Assembly: GCA_041738295.1 (NCBI GenBank)
Contig: JBGSQC010000295.1
Coordinates: forward strand, 1 to 11,054
From: Zhengella sp041738295
GTDB taxonomy: Bacteria; Pseudomonadota; Alphaproteobacteria; Rhizobiales; Rhizobiaceae
Length of the DNA stretch: 11,054 bases
Reading direction: 5' to 3'
Shown here: positions 6,187 to 11,054 of the stretch, in pieces
Position numbering within the stretch: position 1 is the first letter of the stretch
How the letters are laid out: each line of letters begins with the position of its first letter
Program-made: the position numbers and the translations under genes
The notes under the pieces: generated by a model
What the model saw: only the letters and a program-made list of their open reading frames with translations
Database searches by the model: none
What the model was told of the DNA's origin: nothing

Positions 6187-7206
6187 ATGCGCGTTTATTA
6201 CGACCGCGACGCTGATCTCAATCTCATCAAGGGCAAGAAGGTCCTCATCATCGGCTACGGCAGCCAAGGCCGCGCGCATGCCCTGAATTTGAAGGATTCG
6301 GGCGCCCAGCACATGGCAATCGCGCTGCGTCCGGGTTCGGCGACTGCCAAGAAGGCCGAGGCCGACGGCTTCACCGTGATGACCGTTGCCGAGGGCGCCA
6401 AGTGGGCCGACCTGATGATGATGGCGACGCCCGACGAACTGCAGGCCGACATCTACAAAAACGAGATCGCCGGCAACATCCGTGATGGCGCGGCCATCGC
6501 GTTTGCCCACGGCCTCAACGTGCATTTCGGCCTGATCGAGCCGAAGTCGACCGTCGACGTGCTGATGGTTGCCCCCAAGGGCCCCGGCCACACGGTGCGC
6601 GGCGAATATTTGAAGGGCGGCGGCGTGCCCTGCCTGATCGCCGTCCACCAGGACGCATCTGGCAATGCCCATGACCTCGGCCTGTCCTACGCCTGCGGCG
6701 TTGGCGGCGGCCGTTCGGGCATCATCGAGACCAATTTCAAGGAAGAGTGCGAGACCGACCTGTTCGGCGAGCAGGTTGTGCTGTGCGGCGGCCTGGTGGA
6801 GCTGATCCGCGCCGGCTTCGAAACGCTGGTTGAAGGCGGCTATGCCCCCGAGATGGCCTATTTCGAGTGCCTGCACGAAGTGAAGCTGATCGTCGACCTG
6901 ATCTATGAAGGCGGCATCGCCAACATGAACTATTCGATCTCGAACACCGCCGAGTGGGGCGAATATGTCTCGGGTCCGCGCATCATCACCGCCGAGACCA
7001 AGGCCGAAATGAAGCGCGTGCTGACCGACATCCAGACCGGCAAGTTCACCAGCGACTGGATGCAGGAATACCGTGCCGGCGCTTCGCGCTTCAAGGGCAT
7101 CCGCCGCATGAACGATGCCCACCAGATCGAGGAAGTGGGCGAGCGCCTGCGCGCCATGATGCCGTGGATTGCTTCCAACAAGCTGGTCGACAAGACGAAG
7201 AACTGA
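6187..7206 (+). CDS. ilvC: Ketol-acid reductoisomerase, class I
   Basis: A 339-residue class I enzyme of standard length. It converts 2-acetolactate or 2-aceto-2-hydroxybutyrate to the 2,3-dihydroxy acids with NADPH and Mg2+, the second common step of valine, leucine and isoleucine synthesis, in the cytoplasm. The N-terminal Rossmann domain has GYGSQG (23-28), and ALRPGSAT (47-54) with the Arg and Ser usual for NADPH preference. HGLNVHFG (His108) and APKGPGHTVR (Lys131) are conserved. The C-terminal knotted domain carries the metal ligands Asp191 and Glu195 (DLFGE) and Glu227 and Glu231 (FECLHE). Start ATG 6187 has AAGGA at 6174-6178. In the 155-base upstream gap TTGACG (6100-6105) could be a -35, but no convincing -10 follows. 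It appears to be a single-gene unit ending at the terminator near 7290. Confidence 0.98.
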   Translation: MRVYYDRDADLNLIKGKKVLIIGYGSQGRAHALNLKDSGAQHMAIALRPGSATAKKAEADGFTVMTVAEGAKWADLMMMATPDELQADIYKNEIAGNIRDGAAIAFAHGLNVHFGLIEPKSTVDVLMVAPKGPGHTVRGEYLKGGGVPCLIAVHQDASGNAHDLGLSYACGVGGGRSGIIETNFKEECETDLFGEQVVLCGGLVELIRAGFETLVEGGYAPEMAYFECLHEVKLIVDLIYEGGIANMNYSISNTAEWGEYVSGPRIITAETKAEMKRVLTDIQTGKFTSDWMQEYRAGASRFKGIRRMNDAHQIEEVGERLRAMMPWIASNKLVDKTKN

Positions 7207-7230
7207 GTTTGCTCGCTGCGCTCGCCAGTC

Positions 7231-7258
7231 AGTAGCGAGTAGCGAGTAGTGAGTAGCG
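7231..7258. repeat. Tandem heptamer repeat AGTAGCG x4
   Basis: Four head-to-tail copies of a 7-bp unit (AGTAGCG, AGTAGCG, AGTAGTG, AGTAGCG) directly after ilvC, with only one base changed in copy 3. A related GC-rich stretch (GCTCGCTGCGCTCGC) lies just before it. Short arrays of this type occur between genes in Hyphomicrobiales genomes, from general familiarity rather than a search. Role unknown. Confidence 0.8.
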
Positions 7259-7269
7259 AATGAAGAAGT

Positions 7270-7299
7270 CCGCGCCGGGCAACCGGCGCGGCCTTTTTT
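7270..7299 (+). terminator. Rho-independent terminator of ilvC
   Basis: A 9-bp perfect stem (CCGCGCCGG / CCGGCGCGG) with a GCAA tetraloop, followed by CC and six T residues. It is 64 bases past the ilvC stop and separates that gene from the phosphatase. Confidence 0.88.
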
Positions 7300-7321
7300 G
7301 TGGTTGCAGGTCCATGACGGC

Positions 7322-7350
7322 CGGTCACAGCACTGAAAATTGCCTGTCAC
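7322..7350 (+). promoter_or_regulatory. Candidate Pho box (PhoB site) upstream of the acid phosphatase
   Basis: Three 7-mers occur at exact 11-bp spacing: CGGTCAC (7322-7328), CTGAAAA (7333-7339) and CTGTCAC (7344-7350). The PhoB site is built from CTGTCAY repeats every 11 bp; copies 1 and 3 match at 6 of 7 and 7 of 7 and the middle one is degenerate. GATACT (7359-7364) is a possible -10 eight bases downstream. The phosphatase start is 63 bases from the box. Phosphate-starvation control is inferred. Confidence 0.45.
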
Positions 7351-7412
7351 ATGGGTTCGATACTGGTCGCCAGTCCCGTTTGGGAACTGCCGGAAACACA
7401 AGGATCGGGTTC

Positions 7413-8258
7413 ATGAAAACAGCTGCCAGACTGCTCGCCGCGACCGCCATGTCGCTTTTTGCCATCGGGTTCGCCCAGGCCGAAGAGGGCAACACGACCG
7501 GCCCGTCCGGCAATGGCGTCAACAATGCGCTCATCCATGCCATTGCCTGGAAGCAGACGGCTGCGGAATACCGCGCGCTCTACCATCAGGGCTTCAATGT
7601 CGCCCGCATGCACGTGCAGGCGGCCATCGCCAACCGCAAGGAAGGCGGAAAGCCGCTGGCCGTCGTCACCGACATGGATGACACGATCCTCCAGCCGCTG
7701 GAGTATTGGGACCATCTCGTCGCCAACAACATTGATTACTTTGACGATCCGATCTGGGACCGCTGGATCCCGACGAACGGGATCGTGGCAGCTCCGGGAG
7801 CCAAGGAGTTCCTCGAATTCTGCGCCGCCAACAATGTCGAGGTGTTTTACATCACGAGCCGTGAGCAGGGTGAAAAGACCTATGAATATGCCATGGGTCA
7901 TCTCAAGCATCTGGGCTATCCCTTTGCCGATGACGCCCATCTGACCGTTCTGCGCGACACTTCCAACAAGGAGAAGAAGCAGGACGAGATCATGCAATCC
8001 CATGAGGTCATCGTGTTCCTTGGTGACAACCTCAATGACTTCCGCCGCAAGTACTACCTCAAAAGCGATGTCGACGGCCGCATTGCCGCGATGGAAGCTG
8101 ACCGCGACCTGTATGGTTCCAAATACATCGTGTTCCCCAATCCGACCGACGGCCACTGGATGGCTGCCATTTTCGGCGAAAGCGAGCCGCCGGCAACCGA
8201 CGCCAACCGCCTGAAGCTGAAAGATGCCGCCATGAAGACCAGCTTCGCCGGTCAGTAA
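7413..8258 (+). CDS. Secreted class C acid phosphatase / HAD subfamily IIIB (e(P4)-like 5'-nucleotidase family)
   Basis: A 281-residue protein. Residues 1-23 are a signal peptide (basic MKTAAR, hydrophobic core, AQA just before the predicted cut), so it is exported to the periplasm. There is no lipobox cysteine, unlike the lipoprotein e(P4). HAD catalytic motifs are in order: motif I DMDDT (87-91) with Asp87 as nucleophile and Asp89 as acid/base, motif II YITSR (146-150), a Lys-rich stretch at 186-189 for motif III, and motif IV GDNLNDF (204-210). The family hydrolyses phosphomonoesters and nucleoside 5'-monophosphates with Mg2+. ATG 7413 has AAGGA eight bases upstream; the frame is open further back to 7260, but that part has no signal-peptide sense and overlaps the terminator. 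Single gene between two terminators; a Pho-box-like element upstream fits phosphate scavenging. Confidence 0.92.
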   Translation: MKTAARLLAATAMSLFAIGFAQAEEGNTTGPSGNGVNNALIHAIAWKQTAAEYRALYHQGFNVARMHVQAAIANRKEGGKPLAVVTDMDDTILQPLEYWDHLVANNIDYFDDPIWDRWIPTNGIVAAPGAKEFLEFCAANNVEVFYITSREQGEKTYEYAMGHLKHLGYPFADDAHLTVLRDTSNKEKKQDEIMQSHEVIVFLGDNLNDFRRKYYLKSDVDGRIAAMEADRDLYGSKYIVFPNPTDGHWMAAIFGESEPPATDANRLKLKDAAMKTSFAGQ

Positions 8259-8274
8259 GCACAGATGACGAAGG

Positions 8275-8305
8275 AAGGCCGCGCGGGGCAATCGGCGCGG
8301 CCTTT
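8275..8305 (+). terminator. Terminator of the acid phosphatase gene
   Basis: A 10-bp perfect stem (AAGGCCGCGC / GCGCGGCCTT) around a 10-base loop, 16 bases after the stop, with only a short T-run (TTTA) after it. It resembles the ilvC terminator in its GCGCGGCC core. Confidence 0.7.
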
Positions 8306-8330
8306 ATCGTTGCATTGGGCGGTTTCAGCT

Positions 8331-8408
8331 TCACAGCCAGCCAAGAGCCCGCGCCCAATAGAGAAGAGCGAGGAGGGTGAGCAACAAAGGCTCGATATAG
8401 ATGATCAT
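8331..8408 (-). CDS. Possible 25-residue single-helix membrane peptide
   Basis: A minus-strand open frame of 25 codons starting at ATG 8408, with GGGAGA (8420-8415) six bases upstream and a TGA stop at 8333-8331. The peptide is almost wholly hydrophobic: it begins MIIYIEPLLLTLLALF, then has a short aromatic and basic stretch with Tyr, Trp and Arg, and ends GWL. That is the make-up of a single-pass small membrane protein. An in-frame ATG two codons earlier (8414) abuts the ribosome-binding site and is less likely. It faces the phosphatase gene, whose terminator lies between them. No family is recognised, and frames this short arise by chance. The case rests on the ribosome-binding site, the composition and the otherwise empty gap. 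Confidence 0.4.
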   Translation of the reverse strand: MIIYIEPLLLTLLALLYWARALGWL

Positions 8409-8657
8409 GGTCATTCTCCCGTGTCCGGTTTGATGGGAGCAGCGCTGCTGAAACCGAAATAGGATGGACAGGGAAGTAATGCGAATTCAATATTTTGCGG
8501 GCGATTGCGCGTTTTGCGGCGTTTGGCGGGCTTTGTCGTAATTGTGAAATATGGGCGTCTTCCAATAGAGTTGGGCATCGTTGCGCATCTTCCACAATAT
8601 TGCGGACTTTACGAAACCCTATCGATTGGGCAATTGATTGGCGCCGGGAGATGCCCA
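8409..8657. other. Non-coding gap where base composition drops
   Basis: No convincing gene is seen. A 12-bp perfect palindrome AGCAGCGCTGCT (8438-8449) is nested in an outer inverted repeat CGGTTT (8426-8431) / AAACCG (8451-8456). From about 8480 the sequence becomes A+T-rich. The leftmost junction of the low-G+C segment is probably here, but no tRNA, attachment repeat or insertion-sequence end was found. A promoter for the gene at 8658 should lie here; none can be named with confidence. Confidence 0.5.
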
Positions 8658-9356
8658 ATGCCAACAATGACTTTTCAAATCGACGTCGAAGCGCTCAAGC
8701 TTTGTATTATCAAACTTGTGAAAGACCGCCGCTTTCCAGAATTCAGGGAAAGAAATGATGTTGCGCGGGCCATCTTTTTTGCATGGAAAACGACTCACTT
8801 GAGCAAGATAGACCCTTGGTTTCACGGAAATGCGAAGAAGAAAAATCATCATCCGCCAAATCCTGAACAATTAAACCCCTACTCAGCTCTCACGAATATT
8901 GCGAAGGATGGAATTCAAAACTACCATGGATGGGAAATTGCCGCCAATGTTTTAGGTGTCGATATTGCTGATATCCTTCAGAAGAAACCCTTTGGAAATG
9001 AGGCGATTTCATCGATTGGCGTTGGCATGGTTCCAGGCGATTTTCCGCTCGACCGTCTCGCCAATATCGATGTATTCAAACCCAATCCTCGCGGTGGCAT
9101 GAATTTGGTTTCTTTGGAGGCCGACAAAAGACAAACCCTGTCTTTCGATGTCCGGGCGATCTTCAACACGATCAGGAATGAGCCTCTCTACGATGCAGAC
9201 GGCCAATTGATTGCCACTGCAGATATGGAGCTGGACTATGCTTATCTCATTGTTCAGTTGTCTGATCCAACGGCGGTACTGAAGCGCGGGACGGGAGTCG
9301 ATGGTGGGCGTGTTGCTGTCGGCAAGTTCTGGATATCCTACCTTGGAACGAGTTAA
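8658..9356 (+). CDS. Unknown protein, first gene of a low-G+C operon
   Basis: A 232-residue protein I do not recognise. The N-terminal third is helical and basic (around VEALKLCIIKLVKDRRFPEF and VARAIFFAWK), followed by a Lys/His/Pro-rich turn (NAKKKNHHPPNPEQ). Then comes ALTNIAKDG-x5-GWEIAANVLGVDIADIL (about residues 78-107), whose end resembles the last helices of Cro/C1-type helix-turn-helix domains (A-x-x-LGV-x-x-x-x-L). The C-terminal half looks like mixed strand and helix, with no catalytic motif I can name. No signal peptide or membrane segment is seen. ATG 8658 is chosen because GGAG lies seven bases before it; the frame stays open back to 8505, but that stretch has no ribosome-binding site and reads like non-coding sequence. 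G+C is low (8761-8940: 43%) against 72% in lines counted in pdxJ and ilvC, which suggests acquisition by transfer. Only six bases separate it from the next gene. Confidence 0.75.
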   Translation: MPTMTFQIDVEALKLCIIKLVKDRRFPEFRERNDVARAIFFAWKTTHLSKIDPWFHGNAKKKNHHPPNPEQLNPYSALTNIAKDGIQNYHGWEIAANVLGVDIADILQKKPFGNEAISSIGVGMVPGDFPLDRLANIDVFKPNPRGGMNLVSLEADKRQTLSFDVRAIFNTIRNEPLYDADGQLIATADMELDYAYLIVQLSDPTAVLKRGTGVDGGRVAVGKFWISYLGTS

Positions 9357-9362
9357 GGGGTC

Positions 9363-9692
9363 GTGCAATTTGAGGTCATGCCTCGTGAGCCTTCTAACAC
9401 TTTGGCAGGTGCAAGTGAGAACCTTCAGGAGCTTGCAGAGTTGGATGCTTTTTTCAGCACTGATGACTCGATTGGTGCCGCATTCGATGCGAATGCACTG
9501 AGACCGGTACGGATACGATTTGAGGAACCGACTGAAGAGACGTTATCAAGAAAACAGCAGCCATTATTGCTTGCACTCAAGCAGCAGGTCTTGGCCCGTG
9601 GCATCGCGCTTGCCGCCCGCGGCGGAGAAGGGAACGGAAGAAAATTGGCCGCCCAGCGCTTTTTCATGAGAGGGCTTGGCGATGAAGCTTGA
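9363..9692 (+). CDS. Unknown small protein, second gene of the low-G+C operon
   Basis: A 109-residue protein with no recognised family. The first half is acidic (AELDAFFSTDDSIGAAFD), and the second half is helical and more basic (LSRKQQPLLLALKQQVLARG, then an AARGGEGNGRK stretch and RFFMRGLG). No signal peptide or membrane helix is seen. The start is uncertain. GTG 9363 has AAGGGG only two bases upstream; ATG 9378 has GAGG two bases upstream and would give 104 residues. The gene begins six bases after the stop of the preceding gene, and its last 11 bases overlap the start of the next, so the three are very likely one transcript with translational coupling. An acidic half and a basic half would suit a small binding or adaptor protein, but no function is assigned. 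Confidence 0.65.
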   Translation: MQFEVMPREPSNTLAGASENLQELAELDAFFSTDDSIGAAFDANALRPVRIRFEEPTEETLSRKQQPLLLALKQQVLARGIALAARGGEGNGRKLAAQRFFMRGLGDEA

Positions 9693-9846
9693 TCGCACCA
9701 CATCCATGCAACTGACGATATTGGATGAGGCGGGGACCGAAGACCTGTTTCAGCTGATAGAAGCGATTGGCGAAGATCCGGTCACGTTTTTCGATCATGG
9801 CAATTGGGAAGGACTCGATTTTTCCGCTTTTGACCTGAGACCCTGA
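9682..9846 (+). pseudogene. Unknown small gene, 3' end replaced by the insertion sequence
   Basis: The third gene of the low-G+C operon. ATG 9682 overlaps the previous gene by 11 bases and has AGAGGG about eight bases upstream. About 50 codons are native, acidic and hydrophobic (MQLTILDEAG, LFQLIEAIGEDPVTFFDHG), up to base 9830. The insertion sequence begins at 9831, so the last codons (Asp-Leu-Arg-Pro, then TGA at 9844-9846) are read from its left inverted repeat. The 54-residue product visible here is therefore a hybrid. Whether the intact gene was much longer cannot be told, because the sequence beyond the right end of the element is outside the window. No family is recognised in the remaining part. 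Confidence 0.6.
9831..9843 (+). repeat. Left terminal inverted repeat of the IS
   Basis: TGACCTGAGACCC, the exact reverse complement of 11042-11054. It marks the outer left end of the element, and its bases supply the hybrid C-terminus and stop codon of the interrupted gene. Confidence 0.92.
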
Positions 9847-9895
9847 AGCTCCTCCAGATTTGTGTAGAGTCCGTCCCAACCAGGAGACGGACAAC

Positions 9896-10162
9896 ATGAA
9901 GCGATCACGGTTCACTGAGGAACAGATCATCGGGATTCTGCGTGAGCAGGAAGCCGGGATGAAGACGGCAGATGTCTGCCGGAAGCACGGCATCTCCGAA
10001 GCAACCTTCTACAAATACAAGGCCAAGTTCGGCGGCATGGACGTTTCGGATGCCCGCAAACTGAAGGCTCTGGAAGACGAGAACGCCAAGCTGAAGAAAC
10101 TGTTGGCGGAAGCCATGCTCGACAACGCCATGCTGAAGGATGTCGCATCAAAAAAATGGTGA
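9896..10162 (+). CDS. IS3-family transposase OrfA (DNA-binding subunit)
   Basis: An 88-residue protein. Residues 1-45 form the helix-turn-helix (RSRFTEEQIIGILREQEAG, then TADVCRKHGISEATFYKYK) that binds the terminal repeats. Residues ~50-80 form a leucine-zipper-like coiled coil (LKALEDENAKLKKLLAEAML) used for oligomerisation. The start at 9896 is supported by AGGAGA at 9882-9887. The reading frame ends at TGA 10160-10162, a few bases after an A7 run where ribosomes can slip by -1 to join OrfB and make the active OrfAB transposase. OrfA alone usually moderates transposition in this family. Confidence 0.95.
   Translation: MKRSRFTEEQIIGILREQEAGMKTADVCRKHGISEATFYKYKAKFGGMDVSDARKLKALEDENAKLKKLLAEAMLDNAMLKDVASKKW
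10150..10156 (+). promoter_or_regulatory. Programmed -1 ribosomal frameshift site (A7)
   Basis: Seven A residues sit as A-AAA-AAA in the orfA frame (Ser, Lys, Lys), two codons before the orfA stop. A -1 slip enters the orfB frame directly. This heptamer is the commonest slippery site in the IS3 family. A stimulatory downstream structure was not worked out. Confidence 0.85.
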
Positions 10163-10995
10163 CGCCCGGCGCAAAGCGGGAGGCAGCGGCTCACCTGTGC
10201 GCATCGCACGGCGTGAGCCAGCGCCGGGCGTGCGAGGTTCTGAAGATCGACCGGTCAAGCGTTCGATACCGGAGCATCCGGCCGGATGACGTGGATCTGC
10301 GTGACGCGATGAAGAAGATTGCCGGTGAACGTCGACGTTTTGGCTATCGGCGCATCCATCTGATGCTGGAACGGCAGGGCGTTGTCATGAACCAGAAGAA
10401 GCTCAGGCGGCTTTACCGCGAGGAGAAGCTGCAGGTTCGCAAGCGTGGCGGCCGGAAGCGGGCTCTCGGGACCAGAAGACCGATGTTGCTCCCTGGCAGG
10501 ACAAACGAGAGGTGGAGCCTGGACTTCGTGGCGGACGCGTTCACCAACGGACGCCGCTTCAGGGTTCTGGCCGTGGTCGATGATTACAGCCGGGAATGCC
10601 TGGCGCTGGTAGCAGACACATCGCTGTCCGGCTTGCGGGTTACCCGTGAACTCGATGCCCTGATCCGGCGGCGCGGCAAGCCGGTCACGGTGGTTTCCGA
10701 CAATGGCTCGGAACTGACCAGCATGGCCGTTCTCAAATGGTGCCAGGAGACCGGTGTCGACTGGCATTACATCGCGCCCGGCAAACCAATGCAGAACGGC
10801 ATCGTGGAAAGCTTCAATGGCAGCTTCAGGGACGAATGCCTGAACGAGACGTTGTTCTCGTCACTCTCCGAAGCCCGATCCCAAATCACAGCATGGAAGG
10901 AGGACTACAACCGAAACAGACCGCATTCATCGCTCGGCAATCTCACGCCCAGCGAGTTCGCCATGAAAATGGCATTGCAAAAGCAGGCCGCATGA
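10156..10995 (+). CDS. IS3-family transposase OrfB (DDE catalytic domain)
   Basis: A 279-residue frame carrying the rve-type integrase core. The N-terminal ~100 residues include the HTH_21-like segment (RRRFGYRRIHLMLERQG). The catalytic triad is Asp123 (WSLDFVADAF), Asp182 (VVSDNGSE) and Glu218 (IVESFNGSFRDECLNE), with 35 residues between the second Asp and the Glu, the DD(35)E arrangement of the IS3 family. The C-terminal YNRNRPHSSLGNLTPSEFA is also typical. An ATG overlaps the A7 run at 10156 but has no good ribosome-binding site, so OrfB is probably made mainly as the OrfAB fusion (9896-10995). The frame is complete and undamaged. Confidence 0.95.
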   Translation: MVTPGAKREAAAHLCASHGVSQRRACEVLKIDRSSVRYRSIRPDDVDLRDAMKKIAGERRRFGYRRIHLMLERQGVVMNQKKLRRLYREEKLQVRKRGGRKRALGTRRPMLLPGRTNERWSLDFVADAFTNGRRFRVLAVVDDYSRECLALVADTSLSGLRVTRELDALIRRRGKPVTVVSDNGSELTSMAVLKWCQETGVDWHYIAPGKPMQNGIVESFNGSFRDECLNETLFSSLSEARSQITAWKEDYNRNRPHSSLGNLTPSEFAMKMALQKQAA

Positions 10996-11041
10996 GGCCA
11001 GAAATGAACCAACGGACTCCGCGCAAAAGCGGATGAAACTC

Positions 11042-11054
11042 GGGTCTCAGGTCA
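11042..11054 (-). repeat. Right terminal inverted repeat of the IS
   Basis: GGGTCTCAGGTCA, the exact reverse complement of the left end. Its outermost base is the last base of the window, so nothing of the right flank can be read. Confidence 0.92.

Larger units (their letters stand above)
9831..11054 (+). mobile_element. IS3-family insertion sequence, probably IS407 group
   Basis: A complete element of 1224 bp. The left end TGACCTGAGACCC (9831-9843) is repeated in reverse complement at 11042-11054, a perfect 13-bp inverted repeat; similarity fades inward. Between the ends are orfA and orfB in the -1 relation usual for the IS3 family, both intact, so the element may be active. The TGACCTG tip and the orfA sequence suggest the IS407 group, which usually makes 4-bp target duplications. 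The right flank is outside the window, so the duplication (left copy would be CTTT, 9827-9830) cannot be checked. Confidence 0.92.

Noticed and set aside
7231..7258. CRISPR array
   Set aside because: The units are 7 bp, directly adjacent and without spacers; no cas gene is present.
6133..7401. A 422-codon minus-strand frame opposite ilvC
   Set aside because: ilvC is beyond doubt on the plus strand. The antisense frame is a His/Ala/Gly-rich shadow caused by codon bias.
7347..8291. A 314-codon minus-strand frame opposite the phosphatase
   Set aside because: The plus-strand protein has a signal peptide and all HAD motifs; the antisense frame has none and covers the Pho-box and terminator regions at its ends.
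8505..8657. Upstream extension of the first low-G+C gene
   Set aside because: The frame is open, but there is no ribosome-binding site at its start, while ATG 8658 has a well-placed GGAG.
10255..10767. A minus-strand frame inside the transposase
   Set aside because: It is a shadow of the DDE domain coding and has no features of its own.
1..11054. tRNA or rRNA genes, phage attachment site
   Set aside because: No tRNA-like cloverleaf or T-loop (GGTTCGAATCC) sequence and no rRNA stretch was found. The GGTTCGATAC at 7355-7364 lacks the surrounding tRNA structure.

Overview
The window looks like chromosomal DNA of an alphaproteobacterium, most likely of the order Hyphomicrobiales (Rhizobiales), with a mobile element at its right edge. 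The grounds are the rhizobial character of the IlvC and PdxJ proteins, the high G+C of the core genes (two 60-base lines counted in pdxJ and ilvC are each 72% G+C), a Flp-type pilin, a CtrA-like site, and a TAGCGAG-type heptamer repeat between genes of a kind I associate with this order. The genus cannot be fixed from the sequence alone.

Layout. 1-1641 (+): the end of an SDR/DoxX-like fusion protein, then a DUF2269 membrane protein three bases later. 1651-2265 (-): a TetR-family repressor, divergent from 2386-2904 (+), a DUF1772 membrane protein. The gap between these two carries two related 16-bp palindromes that are good candidates for the TetR operators. 2976-4328 (-): a long Ala/Pro/Glu-rich protein with a C-terminal DUF4375-like domain, closed by a strong terminator. 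4436-4846 (-): a small four-helix membrane protein. 5001-5744 (+): pdxJ (vitamin B6 synthesis). 5786-6031 (+): an orphan Flp-type pilin. 6187-7206 (+): ilvC (branched-chain amino acid synthesis), followed by a heptamer repeat and a terminator. 7413-8258 (+): a secreted class C acid phosphatase with a Pho-box-like element upstream and a terminator downstream.

From about 8480 the composition changes. The bases 8761-8940 hold 78 G+C of 180 (43%). Three tightly packed genes follow (8658-9356, 9363-9692, 9682-9846) whose products I do not recognise. They look like an acquired operon. The third is cut by an IS3-family insertion sequence (9831-11054) with 13-bp perfect terminal inverted repeats, orfA/orfB in the -1 arrangement, an A7 slippery site and an intact DD(35)E triad. 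The window stops exactly on the outer base of the right inverted repeat, so the rest of the interrupted gene and the target duplication lie outside.

The most useful things to follow up are the unknown low-G+C operon and its interruption, the twin TetR operators, the Pho-box candidate in front of the phosphatase, and a possible 25-residue membrane peptide gene at 8331-8408 (-). No complete new defence or metabolic system can be demonstrated from this window.
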